This document shows, piece by piece, positions 40,895-49,755 of a stretch of 50,199 nucleotides of DNA; the stretch's first letter is position 1; each line of letters starts with the position of its first letter. Location: contig CAJTME010000014.1 in NCBI GenBank assembly GCA_910577315.1, positions 1-50,199 of the forward strand, read 5' to 3'. This DNA comes from an uncultured Muribaculaceae bacterium. GTDB taxonomy: Bacteria > Bacteroidota > Bacteroidia > Bacteroidales > Muribaculaceae. Under the pieces are notes generated by a model. That model was not told where the DNA came from, ran no database searches, and was given only the letters and a program-made list of their open reading frames with translations. Made by a program: the position numbers and the translations under genes.

Positions 40895-42423
40895 TTCACC
40901 CATTCTGTGGGATTGAGTTTTTGTTTTTCGTGGCGGATTTCAAAATGCAGGCTCGTGCGGTTGTCGTCGTCGGGGTCGCTGTATATGGTGCCGAGGGTCT
41001 GGCCGGCAGCCACCTTGTCGCCCTTTTTGACCGAGAGGCGTTCGATGCCGGCGTAGACGGTGAGGTATTCGCCGTGGCGCACGATGATGATGTTGTGGTA
41101 GCCGTCGAGGCGGAAAATCGAGGACACCACGCCGTCAAACACGGCTCTTGCCGACGAGCCTTTGGCGACTTCAATGTCGATGCCGAGATTGTCGATTTTG
41201 ACTTTCGAGAGCTCGGGATGGTCGTTCGTGCCGAAGTTTGAGGTGATGACATACCTCCCCGCGACGGGGAACATCAGGCGTCCTTTGTTCTGGGCGAACG
41301 AGCCTGAGAGTTTTTTAGCCGGAGCCGCTTCCATGGCCGGTTTCGCTGCGGGGACGGCAGGCTGTTTGGGCGTTTCCTTCTGAGGGGACTTGGGAGTTTC
41401 CTTTTTAGTCTCCTTTTTGGTTTCCTTCGGTTCGGGCTTGGGCTTCGGGGCGGGTTTTGTCGTGGTTGGCTTGGGCGATTCGACCGGTTTGGGCTTGGCG
41501 GTGTGTTGCTGGCGCTCCTCGCGTGCCTTGCGCTCGGCTTCCTCGGCCTCGCGTGCCTTGCGTTCCTCCTCGGCTTTCTTGCGGGCGGCCTCTTCCTCGG
41601 CCTTTTTGCGAGCGGCAGCCTCGGCTTCCTCGCGTCGGCGGCGCTCCTCGGCCTCGCGTCGTGCGCGTTCTTCGGCCTCGCGGGCTTCCTGCTCAATCAC
41701 GCGGTCGAGCTCGGCGGCCAGTTTGCGGGCCTGCTCGCGGCGGCGTTCCAGTTCGCGGGTCAGGCTCTTGCCCTGGGTGCGCAGGTCGGCCACCAGCTTG
41801 TCGGCGTCTTTCTGCTCGGTGGCCATCTTGGCCTGTGTGGAGTTGAGGCGCGCGAGGGCCGTGGCGTGGACGGCCTTGAGGGCGTCGAGGCGCTGGCGGG
41901 CCTCCTCGAGGCGCGCGGTTGCCTCCTTAATCTTCTTTGCCTGGCGGGTCGAGCTTTTCGCAATCTCGCGCAGGTAGCGCAGGCGTCGCCATGCCTGGCT
42001 GAACGATTTGGCCGAAAACACGAACGACAGGTCGCTCATGCCCTGGCGGCGGGTGCGCATGGTCTGCAATGACTTGGCGTAGTTGGTCTTGAGCGCGCGG
42101 GTGCGGGCCGAGAGCACCGCTATCGAGTCGTTGACAGTCGCAATCTGACGGTTTACCGAGTCGAGGCGGGCGCGGATTATGCGGATGGTGTCGCCGGTGA
42201 GAGCCATGTTGGCCTTGAGCGAGTTGAGTCGGTTCAGCTGGCGTGAGGTTTCCTTGTCGTTCTGCTTGATCTGTTCGCGGGTGCGGGCAATCTGCTGCTC
42301 GGTCTTCTGACGTTCGCGCTTGACGTCTTTCGACGAGCGTTTGCGTCCGTCGGCGGGTGATAGCGAGAGGAGCACGGCCATCAGGGTCACGATGGCCGGC
42401 AACAGCCGGAATTTTCTTGTCAT
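40891..42423 (-). CDS. EnvC-like murein hydrolase activator (degenerate M23)
   Basis: About 510 residues: signal peptide; a long coiled coil (about residues 30-230) and a charged EAEERAR/EEERKAREAE stretch; a Lys/Pro-rich linker (PKPKPEPKETKK); then a LytM/M23 domain at the C-terminus. The zinc ligands of active LytM enzymes are not intact: the first-His position reads NLGID and the HxH motif reads SLHFE. This is the pattern of EnvC-type activators, which switch on amidases at the division site rather than cut peptidoglycan. ATG 42423 is preferred; a GTG nine bases upstream is possible. Confidence 0.88.
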   Translation of the reverse strand: MTRKFRLLPAIVTLMAVLLSLSPADGRKRSSKDVKRERQKTEQQIARTREQIKQNDKETSRQLNRLNSLKANMALTGDTIRIIRARLDSVNRQIATVNDSIAVLSARTRALKTNYAKSLQTMRTRRQGMSDLSFVFSAKSFSQAWRRLRYLREIAKSSTRQAKKIKEATARLEEARQRLDALKAVHATALARLNSTQAKMATEQKDADKLVADLRTQGKSLTRELERRREQARKLAAELDRVIEQEAREAEERARREAEERRRREEAEAAARKKAEEEAARKKAEEERKAREAEEAERKAREERQQHTAKPKPVESPKPTTTKPAPKPKPEPKETKKETKKETPKSPQKETPKQPAVPAAKPAMEAAPAKKLSGSFAQNKGRLMFPVAGRYVITSNFGTNDHPELSKVKIDNLGIDIEVAKGSSARAVFDGVVSSIFRLDGYHNIIIVRHGEYLTVYAGIERLSVKKGDKVAAGQTLGTIYSDPDDDNRTSLHFEIRHEKQKLNPTEWVK

Positions 42424-42438
42424 TGCCCGCACAGCCGT

Positions 42439-43329
42439 TTAGAATTTTTTGAGCACCTGAATCAGGTCGGTGACTGACAGCTGTTTATAGCCCGAATAGT
42501 CGGGGATTCCGATTGTGCGCGGCTCGTTCCACTTGGCCTTGTCCATGTTCCAGTAGACGGCAGCCTTGAGTTCCTTGTCGCGGAAAGAGCCGGAGGCCTC
42601 GACCGACGACGCCACCGAGCCTGCCGCGCCGGCGACGATGTCGCTGAACGTCATCATGAAAGTCTCGAGGCCGTCGGGCTTCACCGACATGCTTTTCAGT
42701 TCCGGGCCGGGACCTACGGTGAAATACCACGTGGCGCCGGCAGGGGTGCGGCGAGGGGTGAGGATGAGGGTGTCGCCTGATTTTTCCATCGAGAACTGGG
42801 CGTCGGCCTCGCCGGCGGTGATGGTGCCGCTGCCGGGATAGAAGGCTTGGCCCAGGAGGAGATTCTGGAGGTCGGCGACGGTGAGGTTTGTCCGGCCTGC
42901 GATGGATGGGAAGGGCACCGAGACGATGTATTTGTGGAATTTATCGACGATTGTGGCCGAGTCGGCGTTGATGTATGCCACGGCCACTTCCATGCCGAGC
43001 ATGCGCATCGAGAGCTGTATTGCCTGGTCGCGCACCATTGTGGCGCGGCCCGAGATGTTGAAGCTGACGGGCTTGGAAAGGCGCATGCTGAACGGGGCGT
43101 AGAATGTTGTCCACGGCGAATATGTGGCGGCCAGTTCCGAGACCTCGGGGTTGCGCAGAGCTGCCACTTTGGGACGTTTGGAGGAGGTGGCGGCGGGCGC
43201 TGCGGCGTTTTTCTTTGACGAGCAGGACGCGCTGCCCAGGGCGATGGGCAGCATGACCAGGGCCGAGCACAGAATCAGGGCCAGTCGGCGGCCTTTTGCC
43301 GTCAGAGTCGGTTTGTTGTATGTGGGCAT
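42439..43329 (-). CDS. DUF4292-like lipoprotein
   Basis: About 296 residues from ATG 43329. It has a basic start (PTYNKPTLTAKGRR), hydrophobic core and a Cys in SASC as probable lipidation site. The body resembles Bacteroidetes DUF4292 proteins, which have a LolA/LolB-like beta fold (RLSKPVSFNISGRATMVRD, LSMRMLGMEVAVAYINADS). A role in lipoprotein or lipid handling at the outer membrane is inference. A longer start at 43371 would share a base with the upstream stop (TGATG) but adds an atypically long N-region. It sits between the TPR and EnvC genes, a common order in this phylum. Confidence 0.82.
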   Translation of the reverse strand: MPTYNKPTLTAKGRRLALILCSALVMLPIALGSASCSSKKNAAAPAATSSKRPKVAALRNPEVSELAATYSPWTTFYAPFSMRLSKPVSFNISGRATMVRDQAIQLSMRMLGMEVAVAYINADSATIVDKFHKYIVSVPFPSIAGRTNLTVADLQNLLLGQAFYPGSGTITAGEADAQFSMEKSGDTLILTPRRTPAGATWYFTVGPGPELKSMSVKPDGLETFMMTFSDIVAGAAGSVASSVEASGSFRDKELKAAVYWNMDKAKWNEPRTIGIPDYSGYKQLSVTDLIQVLKKF

Positions 43330-43370
43330 AATGTCGGAGGAACGGCATGGAGCCGCCGCCGGGGCGCGCA

Positions 43371-45260
43371 TCAGGGCGCTTGGACGGGGGCGGGGATGTC
43401 GATTTTCTTTTTCTTTACTTTTTCCTTTATTGTTTTGTTGTCGGGCTCGATTTCGAGGGCTTGTTGCCAGTATTCGAGAGCTTTGTCGGGTTCGCCGGTC
43501 ACGAAATAGATGTCGCCGGCGTGGTCGAAGATCTCGGCGGACGGCGTTTCGGGTTCGATTTCTTCCAGCACCTCCTCGGCAACCTCCATCACCTCATCCT
43601 CGTGGAGGTCGGCGTCGTCGTGGTCATGGCCGTGGATGTCGGCGACGGTGTCGGCAAGCATGATTTCGGTGGAGTCGGAGTAGATGTTGAGCACCACGTC
43701 GATTTGCTTGCGGGCGCCGGCATAGTCACCCTTCTTGAACAGCACCCAGGCGTAGGTGTCGATGTAGGTGGGGTTGAGTGGCTCGGCGAGGATTGCCCGT
43801 TGGATGTAGCCCTCGGCCTTGTCGAGGTCGCGGCCGTCGACGCTCATGTAATAGGCGGCGTTGTTGAGGGCGCCGACGTTGGCGGGGTTGAAGTCGATGG
43901 CCTTTTCGTAGTTGACGAAGGCGCTGTCGCGGTTTTCCATGGCGTAGAGGACGTCGCCGCGGGTCTGGTAGAAAACCGAAAGTGCCTCGGGACTGTAATC
44001 CTTGCCCTCGACGTCGAACGAGTCGAGCATTGCGATGGCGGGGCCGTACTGTTTTCCGACGGTGAGGAGGGAGGCGCCGTAGACGGGGTAGTAGACGTTT
44101 TCAAAGCGGCGGGCGGCCTCGCCGGCGGTGGCAATCGCGGTGACGGTGTCACCCGCCTCGAGGGCGGTTCCCATGCGGTAGCGCCAGTAGTCCTCGTCGT
44201 CGGGCTCGAGGTCTGAGGCATAGCCGAATTGTTCGGCGGCCTCGCCGGGTTTGCGGATGGTGGCCAGGAACGCGCCGTAGAGGCCGTGTAGCCTTGCCTC
44301 GCCGGGGTGGATGTCGAGCATGCGGTTGAACAGGGCGGTGAGCATGTCGTGGCGGCTGTCGTCCTCAAAGAGGGCGCGGGTGTAGTTGGTGAGAATCTCG
44401 AACTTGGGGTCGAAGTCGAGTGTGGGACTTTCAAGGGCGTGCATCACCTCGGTGTCGTATCGGGCCGAGTCGCCGACGGTGTTGTAGTATTCGGCGCGGG
44501 CGAGATATGCCTCGCCCATTGTCGAGTCGAGGGCGCAGGCGCGGTCGAAGTAGCCGATGGCCGAGTCGGGCATGTCGATGTATTCATACATCTTGCCGGT
44601 GGTAAAGTTGACCTCGGCATCGGCGGGCGATGTGGCGTGGTAGCGCTGAATCTCGGCAATCATGGCGGCGGTGTCGCCGGCGAGCGAGAGGGTGCGGACG
44701 CGGTGGAGGGTGAGGTTCATGTCGACGCCGGCGCCTTTCTCGATGCGGTCGTAGATGGCCTTGGCCGAGTCGAGGGCGGTGGAGTCGCCGCGGCGGTAGT
44801 CGAGGGCCTTGTACCAGGCGTACTGAAGGGAGTAGTCGGGGCGGTCGGGATATGCGGCGCAGAGCTGGCGGTAGACGTCGCGGACGTCGTCGAAGCGGCG
44901 CATCTGTTCGGCCACGCGGGCATATCGTAGGCCGCTCTGGTAGTCCTGCGGATTGTTGAAAAAGCGTTTTTTGAGCGCCTGGTAGGCGTTTTCAAACTCA
45001 GCTGAATCGCCTACGCCCGAGACGATGGTCAGTTCGGCCAGTCCGGCGGCGATGTCGACGTCGGCGGGGTCGAGGGCGTTGGCGCGGCGGTAGAGGTAGT
45101 AAGCCGTGCCGACGTCGCCGTCGCGGAGCCTGTTTTCGGCTTCGAGGAAGACGTATGCGGCCTTGAGCCGGTCGGCGTCAGCGCCCACGGGCTTTTTGGC
45201 TCCGACCGTCATCCCAGCCATGGCGATGATGCCGGCAATCGCAAGGAGGAGGAATTTCAA
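43371..45260 (-). CDS. TPR-repeat envelope protein
   Basis: A 629-residue protein with a signal peptide (KFLLLAIAGIIAMAGMTVG) and tandem TPR-like helices over most of its length (for example AYYLYRRANALDPADVDIA, SAIGYFDRACALDSTMGEA, EKAIDFNPANVGALNNAAYY, DKALEYWQQALEIEPDN). An acidic, His-containing insert (HGHDHDDADLHEDEVMEV) lies near residue 545. The start codon is TTG (45260), and an in-frame stop lies eight codons upstream. The gene begins where the AATTCCT-type array ends. It is probably a scaffold in the envelope operon with the DUF4292 and EnvC proteins. Confidence 0.85.
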   Translation of the reverse strand: MKFLLLAIAGIIAMAGMTVGAKKPVGADADRLKAAYVFLEAENRLRDGDVGTAYYLYRRANALDPADVDIAAGLAELTIVSGVGDSAEFENAYQALKKRFFNNPQDYQSGLRYARVAEQMRRFDDVRDVYRQLCAAYPDRPDYSLQYAWYKALDYRRGDSTALDSAKAIYDRIEKGAGVDMNLTLHRVRTLSLAGDTAAMIAEIQRYHATSPADAEVNFTTGKMYEYIDMPDSAIGYFDRACALDSTMGEAYLARAEYYNTVGDSARYDTEVMHALESPTLDFDPKFEILTNYTRALFEDDSRHDMLTALFNRMLDIHPGEARLHGLYGAFLATIRKPGEAAEQFGYASDLEPDDEDYWRYRMGTALEAGDTVTAIATAGEAARRFENVYYPVYGASLLTVGKQYGPAIAMLDSFDVEGKDYSPEALSVFYQTRGDVLYAMENRDSAFVNYEKAIDFNPANVGALNNAAYYMSVDGRDLDKAEGYIQRAILAEPLNPTYIDTYAWVLFKKGDYAGARKQIDVVLNIYSDSTEIMLADTVADIHGHDHDDADLHEDEVMEVAEEVLEEIEPETPSAEIFDHAGDIYFVTGEPDKALEYWQQALEIEPDNKTIKEKVKKKKIDIPAPVQAP

Positions 45261-45270
45261 ATCAATAATA

Positions 45271-45429
45271 AATTAGAAATTAGGAGGTAGGGAATTAGGA
45301 ATTAGGAATTAGGAGTTAGGAATTGGGAATTTTTTGCTCTTAATCTCTGTCCTTTAATCCTTTGCCCTTAAACTCATTAATTAGCCTTTGACCGTTTAAT
45401 CGAGCATCGTGCATTATGCATCGTGCATT
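45271..45429 (-). repeat. Heptanucleotide arrays between dut and the TPR gene
   Basis: Read on the minus strand (the coding strand here), three to four TGCACGA/TGCATAA units (complement of 45405-45429) lie just after the dut stop. A 75-base AT-rich spacer follows, then about eight AATTCCT-type units (complement of 45271-45330) run up to the TTG start of the TPR gene. The order and orientation are the same as at 33075-33310. Confidence 0.9.
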
Positions 45430-45434
45430 GAGTA

Positions 45435-45878
45435 TTAATCCGTTCCGGTGTGGCCGAAACCTTGGTCGCCGCGCACGGTGTGGTCGATTTCGCGGACGGG
45501 CTCCCATTCAACGTGGGTGTAGGTGGTGATGACCATCTGGCAGATGCGTTCGCCGGGGTTGATGACGAAGGGCTCCTTGGAGAGGTTGATTACCACTACC
45601 TTTATCTCGCCGCGAAAATCAGCGTCGACCGTGCCGGGGGTGTTGACGATTGAAATGCCGTGGCGCAATGCCAGCCCGCTGCGGGGACGGATCTGCATCT
45701 CATGGCCCTGGGGCAGCTGCACGCGCAGGCCGGTGGGGATGAGGACGCGGTCGAGCGATTGGAGCACAATCGGTTCCTTGATTGCGGCGCGGACGTCCAT
45801 GCCGGCGGCCGAGGGGGTCTCGTAGGCCGGGAGGTCGTAGCCCGAGTCGTTTATGATTTTTACTTTGAGGCTTTGCAT
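45435..45878 (-). CDS. dut: Deoxyuridine 5'-triphosphate nucleotidohydrolase
   Basis: A 147-residue trimeric dUTPase that hydrolyses dUTP to dUMP and pyrophosphate, keeping uracil out of DNA. All five motifs are visible: SAAGMDVRA (24-32), RPRSGLAL (65-72), NTPGTVDADFRGEI (79-92), ICQM, and the flexible P-loop-like C-terminal arm RGDQGFGHTGTD. It lies 12 bases after the small sorting-domain gene. Confidence 0.96.
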   Translation of the reverse strand: MQSLKVKIINDSGYDLPAYETPSAAGMDVRAAIKEPIVLQSLDRVLIPTGLRVQLPQGHEMQIRPRSGLALRHGISIVNTPGTVDADFRGEIKVVVINLSKEPFVINPGERICQMVITTYTHVEWEPVREIDHTVRGDQGFGHTGTD

Positions 45879-45890
45879 ACGCGGTGGGTT

Positions 45891-46214
45891 TTAGATGGTT
45901 ATTCTCCGGGTTGTGGAACCGGCCTTGAGGATGTATATTCCCCGCGCGGCAACCTTGAAGCGGGATGTCCCCGCCGGGAGGGTCACCTGCGAGACAGGCT
46001 GGCCGAGGATGGTGAAGAGCTTTACGGCGGTGGGGCGGTAGACGGTGATGTATATGTAGTTGTCGCGCACCACGACGGCCAGTTCTTCGGAGAGGTCGCC
46101 CCGGGCGGTCTCGACCTGTTCCCAACGCGATTTTTGCGCCGGAGCCGCCGTGGCGGGCACTGTCAGTGCGGCGGCCAGGGTGAGGAGCAATATTCGCGTC
46201 AGTAATTTAAACAT
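45891..46214 (-). CDS. Miniature exported protein with type IX-like sorting domain
   Basis: A 107-residue protein consisting of a signal peptide (LLTRILLLTLAAALTV, cleavage near ATAAPA), about 35 residues of linker, and a C-terminal ~45-residue module. The module reads VKLFTILGQPVSQVTL...GIYILKAGSTTRRITI, which strongly resembles the type A C-terminal sorting domain (Por CTD). Normally that domain ends a large secreted enzyme; here nothing precedes it. It may be a free-standing CTD peptide, a remnant of a larger gene, or a small structural protein. It sits between ansA (18 bases) and dut (12 bases) in one transcript. Confidence 0.75.
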   Translation of the reverse strand: MFKLLTRILLLTLAAALTVPATAAPAQKSRWEQVETARGDLSEELAVVVRDNYIYITVYRPTAVKLFTILGQPVSQVTLPAGTSRFKVAARGIYILKAGSTTRRITI

Positions 46215-46232
46215 TTCAGAGACCGTTTTTGA

Positions 46233-47261
46233 TTAATCCAATGTCATTTCTCCGGCGAGGGGGCGGTGCAGGGCCCTGACCACCTCGTCGTGTCCCACGC
46301 CCTTGCCGAACAGGTGCATCATTTTTGTTATCGCGGCCTCGAAGGTGATGTCGTGGCCCGAGATGACGCCCGTGCCCGAGAGCATGTCGCCTGTGACATA
46401 GCGGTTTGAGTGGACCGAGCCGTTGACACACTGGGTGACGTTTAGCAGGACGATGCCCCGGTTGCATGCGTCGCGTATGGCCGAGATGAACCAGGGGGCT
46501 GTCGGGCCGTTGCCGGCGCCGTAGGTGCGGAGGACTATGCCCTTGATGCCGGGGGTGGCGAGCTGGTGGCGGAGGGTGGTTTCGTTGAGGCCCGGAAAGA
46601 GGTCGATGCACATGACGGATGTGTCGAGCTTGCGGAATACACGCAGGGTTTTTCCCTCGGTGCGGTCGAGCGAGTCCTGGTCGTAGGTGATTCCGAGGCC
46701 TATTTTGGCGAGGTAGGGATAGTTGTTGCTGCGGAAGGCGTTGAAGTGGTCGGCCGAGCGCTTTGTCGAGCGGCACCCGCGCCAGAGGTAATTCTCAAAC
46801 AGAATGGCCACTTCCTGAACCATCGGGCGGCCGTCAGAGCCTTTGGCTGCAGCGATCTGCAGGGCGGTGATGAGGTTTTCCTCGCCGTCGGTGCGGACTT
46901 CGCCGATGGGGAGCTGCGAGCCGGTGATGATGACCGGCTTGGAGAGGCCCTGGAGCATGAACGACAGGGCCGAGGCGGTGTAGGCCATGGTGTCGGTGCC
47001 GTGGAGCACCACAAAGCCGTCGTAGTCGTCATAGTTGCGCGCTATGCTGCTGGTGATGTGCTGCCAGTGCTCGGGGTTCATGTCGCTCGAGTCGATGGGC
47101 GGGGCAAACTGGATGTTGTCGATGTGGTAATCGAGCATCTTCACCTTCGGCACATTCTCCATGAGATGCGAGAAGTCGAATGGCGCGAGCGCCTTTGACT
47201 TGGGGTCCTCGATCATGCCGATTGTGCCACCGGTATAGATGATAAGGATGCGGGGCTGCAT
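46233..47261 (-). CDS. ansA: Type I L-asparaginase
   Basis: A 342-residue asparaginase that converts asparagine to aspartate and ammonia. The catalytic threonines are in YTGGTIGM (T13) and VVLHGTDTM (T89, D90). Ligand and dimer motifs SQLPIGEVRTDGEEN and LRTYGAGNGP are present. The absence of a signal peptide points to the cytoplasmic low-affinity type I enzyme. It lies 30 bases after metG. Confidence 0.94.
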   Translation of the reverse strand: MQPRILIIYTGGTIGMIEDPKSKALAPFDFSHLMENVPKVKMLDYHIDNIQFAPPIDSSDMNPEHWQHITSSIARNYDDYDGFVVLHGTDTMAYTASALSFMLQGLSKPVIITGSQLPIGEVRTDGEENLITALQIAAAKGSDGRPMVQEVAILFENYLWRGCRSTKRSADHFNAFRSNNYPYLAKIGLGITYDQDSLDRTEGKTLRVFRKLDTSVMCIDLFPGLNETTLRHQLATPGIKGIVLRTYGAGNGPTAPWFISAIRDACNRGIVLLNVTQCVNGSVHSNRYVTGDMLSGTGVISGHDITFEAAITKMMHLFGKGVGHDEVVRALHRPLAGEMTLD

Positions 47262-47291
47262 AGTGCTTTATATATGAGATGACTAATTATG

Positions 47292-49340
47292 CTATTTAAC
47301 CTGGGCGCCGGGGGTGGCGTCGGCCGATGGGGCGATCAGCGTGAGCGAGCCGTCGGCGTTCTCGGCCGAGAGAATCATGCCCTGGGAGGTGATTCCGCGC
47401 AGCTTGCGTGGCGGGAGGTTGGCAATGAACACGACCTGGCGTCCGACGAGCTTTTCGGGCTCGGGATAGTGGGCCGCGATGCCGCTGACGATGGTGCGGG
47501 GAGTGCCGGTGCCGTCGTCGAGGGTGAACTGGAGGAGCTTGTCGGCCTTGGGAACCTTGATGCAGGCGGTGACGGTGGCGACGCGGAGGTCCGAGCGGCA
47601 GAAGGTGTCGAAATCGACGTCGGGCTGCTGCTCGGCGGGTTTCCAGTTCTTGAGCTTGTTTTCCTCCTTGATGCGCTCGAGGCGGTCGGTCTGGGCCTTG
47701 ATGGCGTCATCTTCGATTTTCTCGAAAAGGAGCTCGGGCTGGGCGATGGTCGCGCCGGCCTTGACGAGGTCGCGGCCGCCGATCATGTCCCACGACAGGT
47801 CGCCGAGGCCGAGCATGCGGCACAGGCGTTCGCTCATGAAGGGGGTGAAGGGCTCGAAGGCTACCGCGAGCGACGCGCACACCTGCAGCGCGGTGTTGAG
47901 CACGGTGGCGGTGCGGTCGGGGTCGGTCTTGAACAGTTTCCAGGGTTCGGTTTCCTGGAGGTATTTGTTGCCGGCGCGGGCCATGTCCATGGCGAGCTTG
48001 AGAGCCTCGCGGAAGTGGAAGGTCTCGAGCGCCGAGGCGATTTCGGTTTTGAGACGGTCGAGTTCGGCGAACACGTCGAGGTCGGGCTGCTGGATCTGGC
48101 CGGGAGCGGGGACCGTGCCGCCGAAATATTTGTGGGTGAGGACCACGGCGCGGTTGACGAAGTTGCCGAGGATGGCGACGAGCTCGCTGTTGTTACGGGT
48201 CTGGAAGTCGCGCCAGGTGAAGTCGTTGTCCTTGGTTTCGGGAGCGTTGGCGGTGAGGACGTAGCGCAGGACGTCCTGCTTGCCGGGGAAGTCCTCAAGG
48301 TATTCGTGGAGCCACACGGCCCAGTTGCGCGAGGTTGAAATTTTGTCGCCCTCGAGGTTGAGGAATTCGTTGGCGGGGACGTTGTCGGGGAGCTGGTAGC
48401 TGTCGCCGTAGGCCATGAGCATGGCGGGGAAAACGATGCAGTGGAATACGATGTTGTCCTTGCCGATGAAATTGATTATGCGGGTTTCGGGGTCTTTCCA
48501 CCAGGTTTCCCAGGTGTCGGGATACAGCTCCTTGGTGTTCGAGATGTAGCCGATGGGGGCGTCGAACCATACGTAGAGCACCTTGCCTTCGGCTCCTTCT
48601 ACGGGCACGGGCACGCCCCAGTCGAGGTCGCGGCTGACGGCGCGGGGCTGCAGGCCGAGGTCGAGCCACGACTTGCACTGGCCGTAGACGTTGGTCTTCC
48701 ATTCCTTGTGCCCCTCGAGAATCCACTCGCGCAGGGCGTTTTCCCAGCGGTCGAGGGGAAGGTACCAGTGGTGGGTCTCGCGCAGCACGGGGGTGTTGCC
48801 GGTGATGGCGCTCTTGGGATTGATGAGGTCGGTGGCGTTGAGCGATGTTCCGCATTTCTCGCACTGGTCGCCGTAGGCGCCGGGTGCGTGGCAGTGGGGG
48901 CATTCGCCGGTCACATAGCGGTCGGCGAGGAACTGGTTGGCCTTTTCGTCGTAGAGCTGCATCGAGGTTTTCTCGATGAACTCGCCTTTTTCATAGAGGC
49001 GGCGGAAAAATTCCGACGCCGTCTCGGAATGGATGTCGGACGTGGTGCGTGAATATACGTCGAACGATATTCCCAGGCCCTTCATCGAGTCGCGGATGAT
49101 GGTGTGGTAGCGGTCGACGATGTCCTGGGGCGTCACGCCCTCGGCTTTTGCTTTTATGGTGATGGGCACCCCGTGTTCGTCACTGCCGCCGACAAGGGTG
49201 ACGTCGCGGCCGTTCAGGCGCAGGAAACGCGCGTAAATGTCTGCCGGGACGTAAACTCCGGCAAGGTGTCCGATGTGGACTGGCCCGTTGGCATAGGGCA
49301 GTGCGGTAGTTATAAGGGTGCGTTTGTATTCTTTTTTCAT
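47292..49340 (-). CDS. metG: Methionyl-tRNA synthetase
   Basis: A 682-residue class I synthetase that charges tRNA-Met. The HIGH signature is at residues 22-25 (PVHIGH), a zinc knuckle (CPHCHAPGAYGDQCEKCG) is near residue 147, and the KMSKS-type loop appears as KISTSR near 332. The helical anticodon domain follows, and a C-terminal Trbp111-like tRNA-binding domain (FCRSDLRVATV...NLPPRKLRGITSQGM) completes the long form. A good promoter lies at 49361-49393, so metG heads the ansA, sorting-domain and dut transcript. Confidence 0.97.
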   Translation of the reverse strand: MKKEYKRTLITTALPYANGPVHIGHLAGVYVPADIYARFLRLNGRDVTLVGGSDEHGVPITIKAKAEGVTPQDIVDRYHTIIRDSMKGLGISFDVYSRTTSDIHSETASEFFRRLYEKGEFIEKTSMQLYDEKANQFLADRYVTGECPHCHAPGAYGDQCEKCGTSLNATDLINPKSAITGNTPVLRETHHWYLPLDRWENALREWILEGHKEWKTNVYGQCKSWLDLGLQPRAVSRDLDWGVPVPVEGAEGKVLYVWFDAPIGYISNTKELYPDTWETWWKDPETRIINFIGKDNIVFHCIVFPAMLMAYGDSYQLPDNVPANEFLNLEGDKISTSRNWAVWLHEYLEDFPGKQDVLRYVLTANAPETKDNDFTWRDFQTRNNSELVAILGNFVNRAVVLTHKYFGGTVPAPGQIQQPDLDVFAELDRLKTEIASALETFHFREALKLAMDMARAGNKYLQETEPWKLFKTDPDRTATVLNTALQVCASLAVAFEPFTPFMSERLCRMLGLGDLSWDMIGGRDLVKAGATIAQPELLFEKIEDDAIKAQTDRLERIKEENKLKNWKPAEQQPDVDFDTFCRSDLRVATVTACIKVPKADKLLQFTLDDGTGTPRTIVSGIAAHYPEPEKLVGRQVVFIANLPPRKLRGITSQGMILSAENADGSLTLIAPSADATPGAQVK

Positions 49341-49360
49341 AGAAGTATCTTTTCAAACCA

Positions 49361-49393
49361 CAAAGATACAAAAACCCATCCTATATAGCCAAA
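49361..49393 (-). promoter_or_regulatory. Promoter of metG operon
   Basis: On the minus strand, TTTG (complement of 49390-49393) is spaced 21 bases from TATCTTTG (complement of 49361-49368). The metG ATG is 21 bases beyond the -7 box. Confidence 0.8.
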
Positions 49394-49568
49394 TAATCCT
49401 TAAAAAAGTTGAAAGGAGGCAGGAAAAGGAAATGATTTGCTATGGGCACCCCGGTTTTGGCCTGTTGACGCTGGCCGCTGACCTCTGGAAACGGCGTGGA
49501 GCGTGCAGCTGATATTCAGTGTGTTATGGATGGTTGTGAAATTTTTATTGAAAAAAGTTGGCTGAAAA

Positions 49569-49600
49569 TTTGGTCAGTTCGGAAAAAGTGCCTAACTTTG
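49569..49600 (+). promoter_or_regulatory. Promoter of tRNA-Val
   Basis: TTTG at 49569-49572 and TAACTTTG at 49593-49600 with a 20-base spacer, 19 bases before the mature tRNA 5' end. The stretch 49394-49568 between the two promoters contains no supported gene. Confidence 0.8.
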
Positions 49601-49619
49601 CATCGCTTTCGACAAGAAA

Positions 49620-49694
49620 GGGCGCTTAGCTCAGCTGGTTCAGAGCGTCTGCCTTACAAGCAGAGGGTCGGGGGTTCGAATCCCTCAGCGCCCA
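49620..49694 (+). tRNA. tRNA-Val, anticodon TAC
   Basis: The acceptor stem GGGCGCT/AGCGCCC, D-arm GCTCAGCTGGTTCAGAGC, anticodon stem TCTGC/GCAGA around CTTACAA (anticodon TAC) and T-arm GGGGGTTCGAATCCCTC form a complete 75-nt cloverleaf with discriminator A. CCA is not encoded. Confidence 0.95.
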
Positions 49695-49696
49695 CA

Positions 49697-49728
49697 AAGC
49701 CAAACTTCCGATGAAGTTTGGCTTTTTT
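49697..49728 (+). terminator. Terminator of tRNA-Val
   Basis: A 13-bp perfect stem (AAAGCCAAACTTC at 49697-49709 with its complement at 49713-49725), a 3-base loop and a run of T begin three bases after the tRNA. Confidence 0.92.
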
Positions 49729-49755
49729 TGTGCATGTATGTGTGTGAGGCGGCCC

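Noticed and set aside
40891..41280. Active M23 endopeptidase
   Set aside because: Key zinc-ligand positions are substituted (NLGID, SLHFE), which fits an EnvC-type activator.
48330..48350. KISTSR instead of KMSKS in methionyl-tRNA synthetase as a defect
   Set aside because: Variation at this loop is common among synthetases of this type, and all other motifs and the full length are intact.
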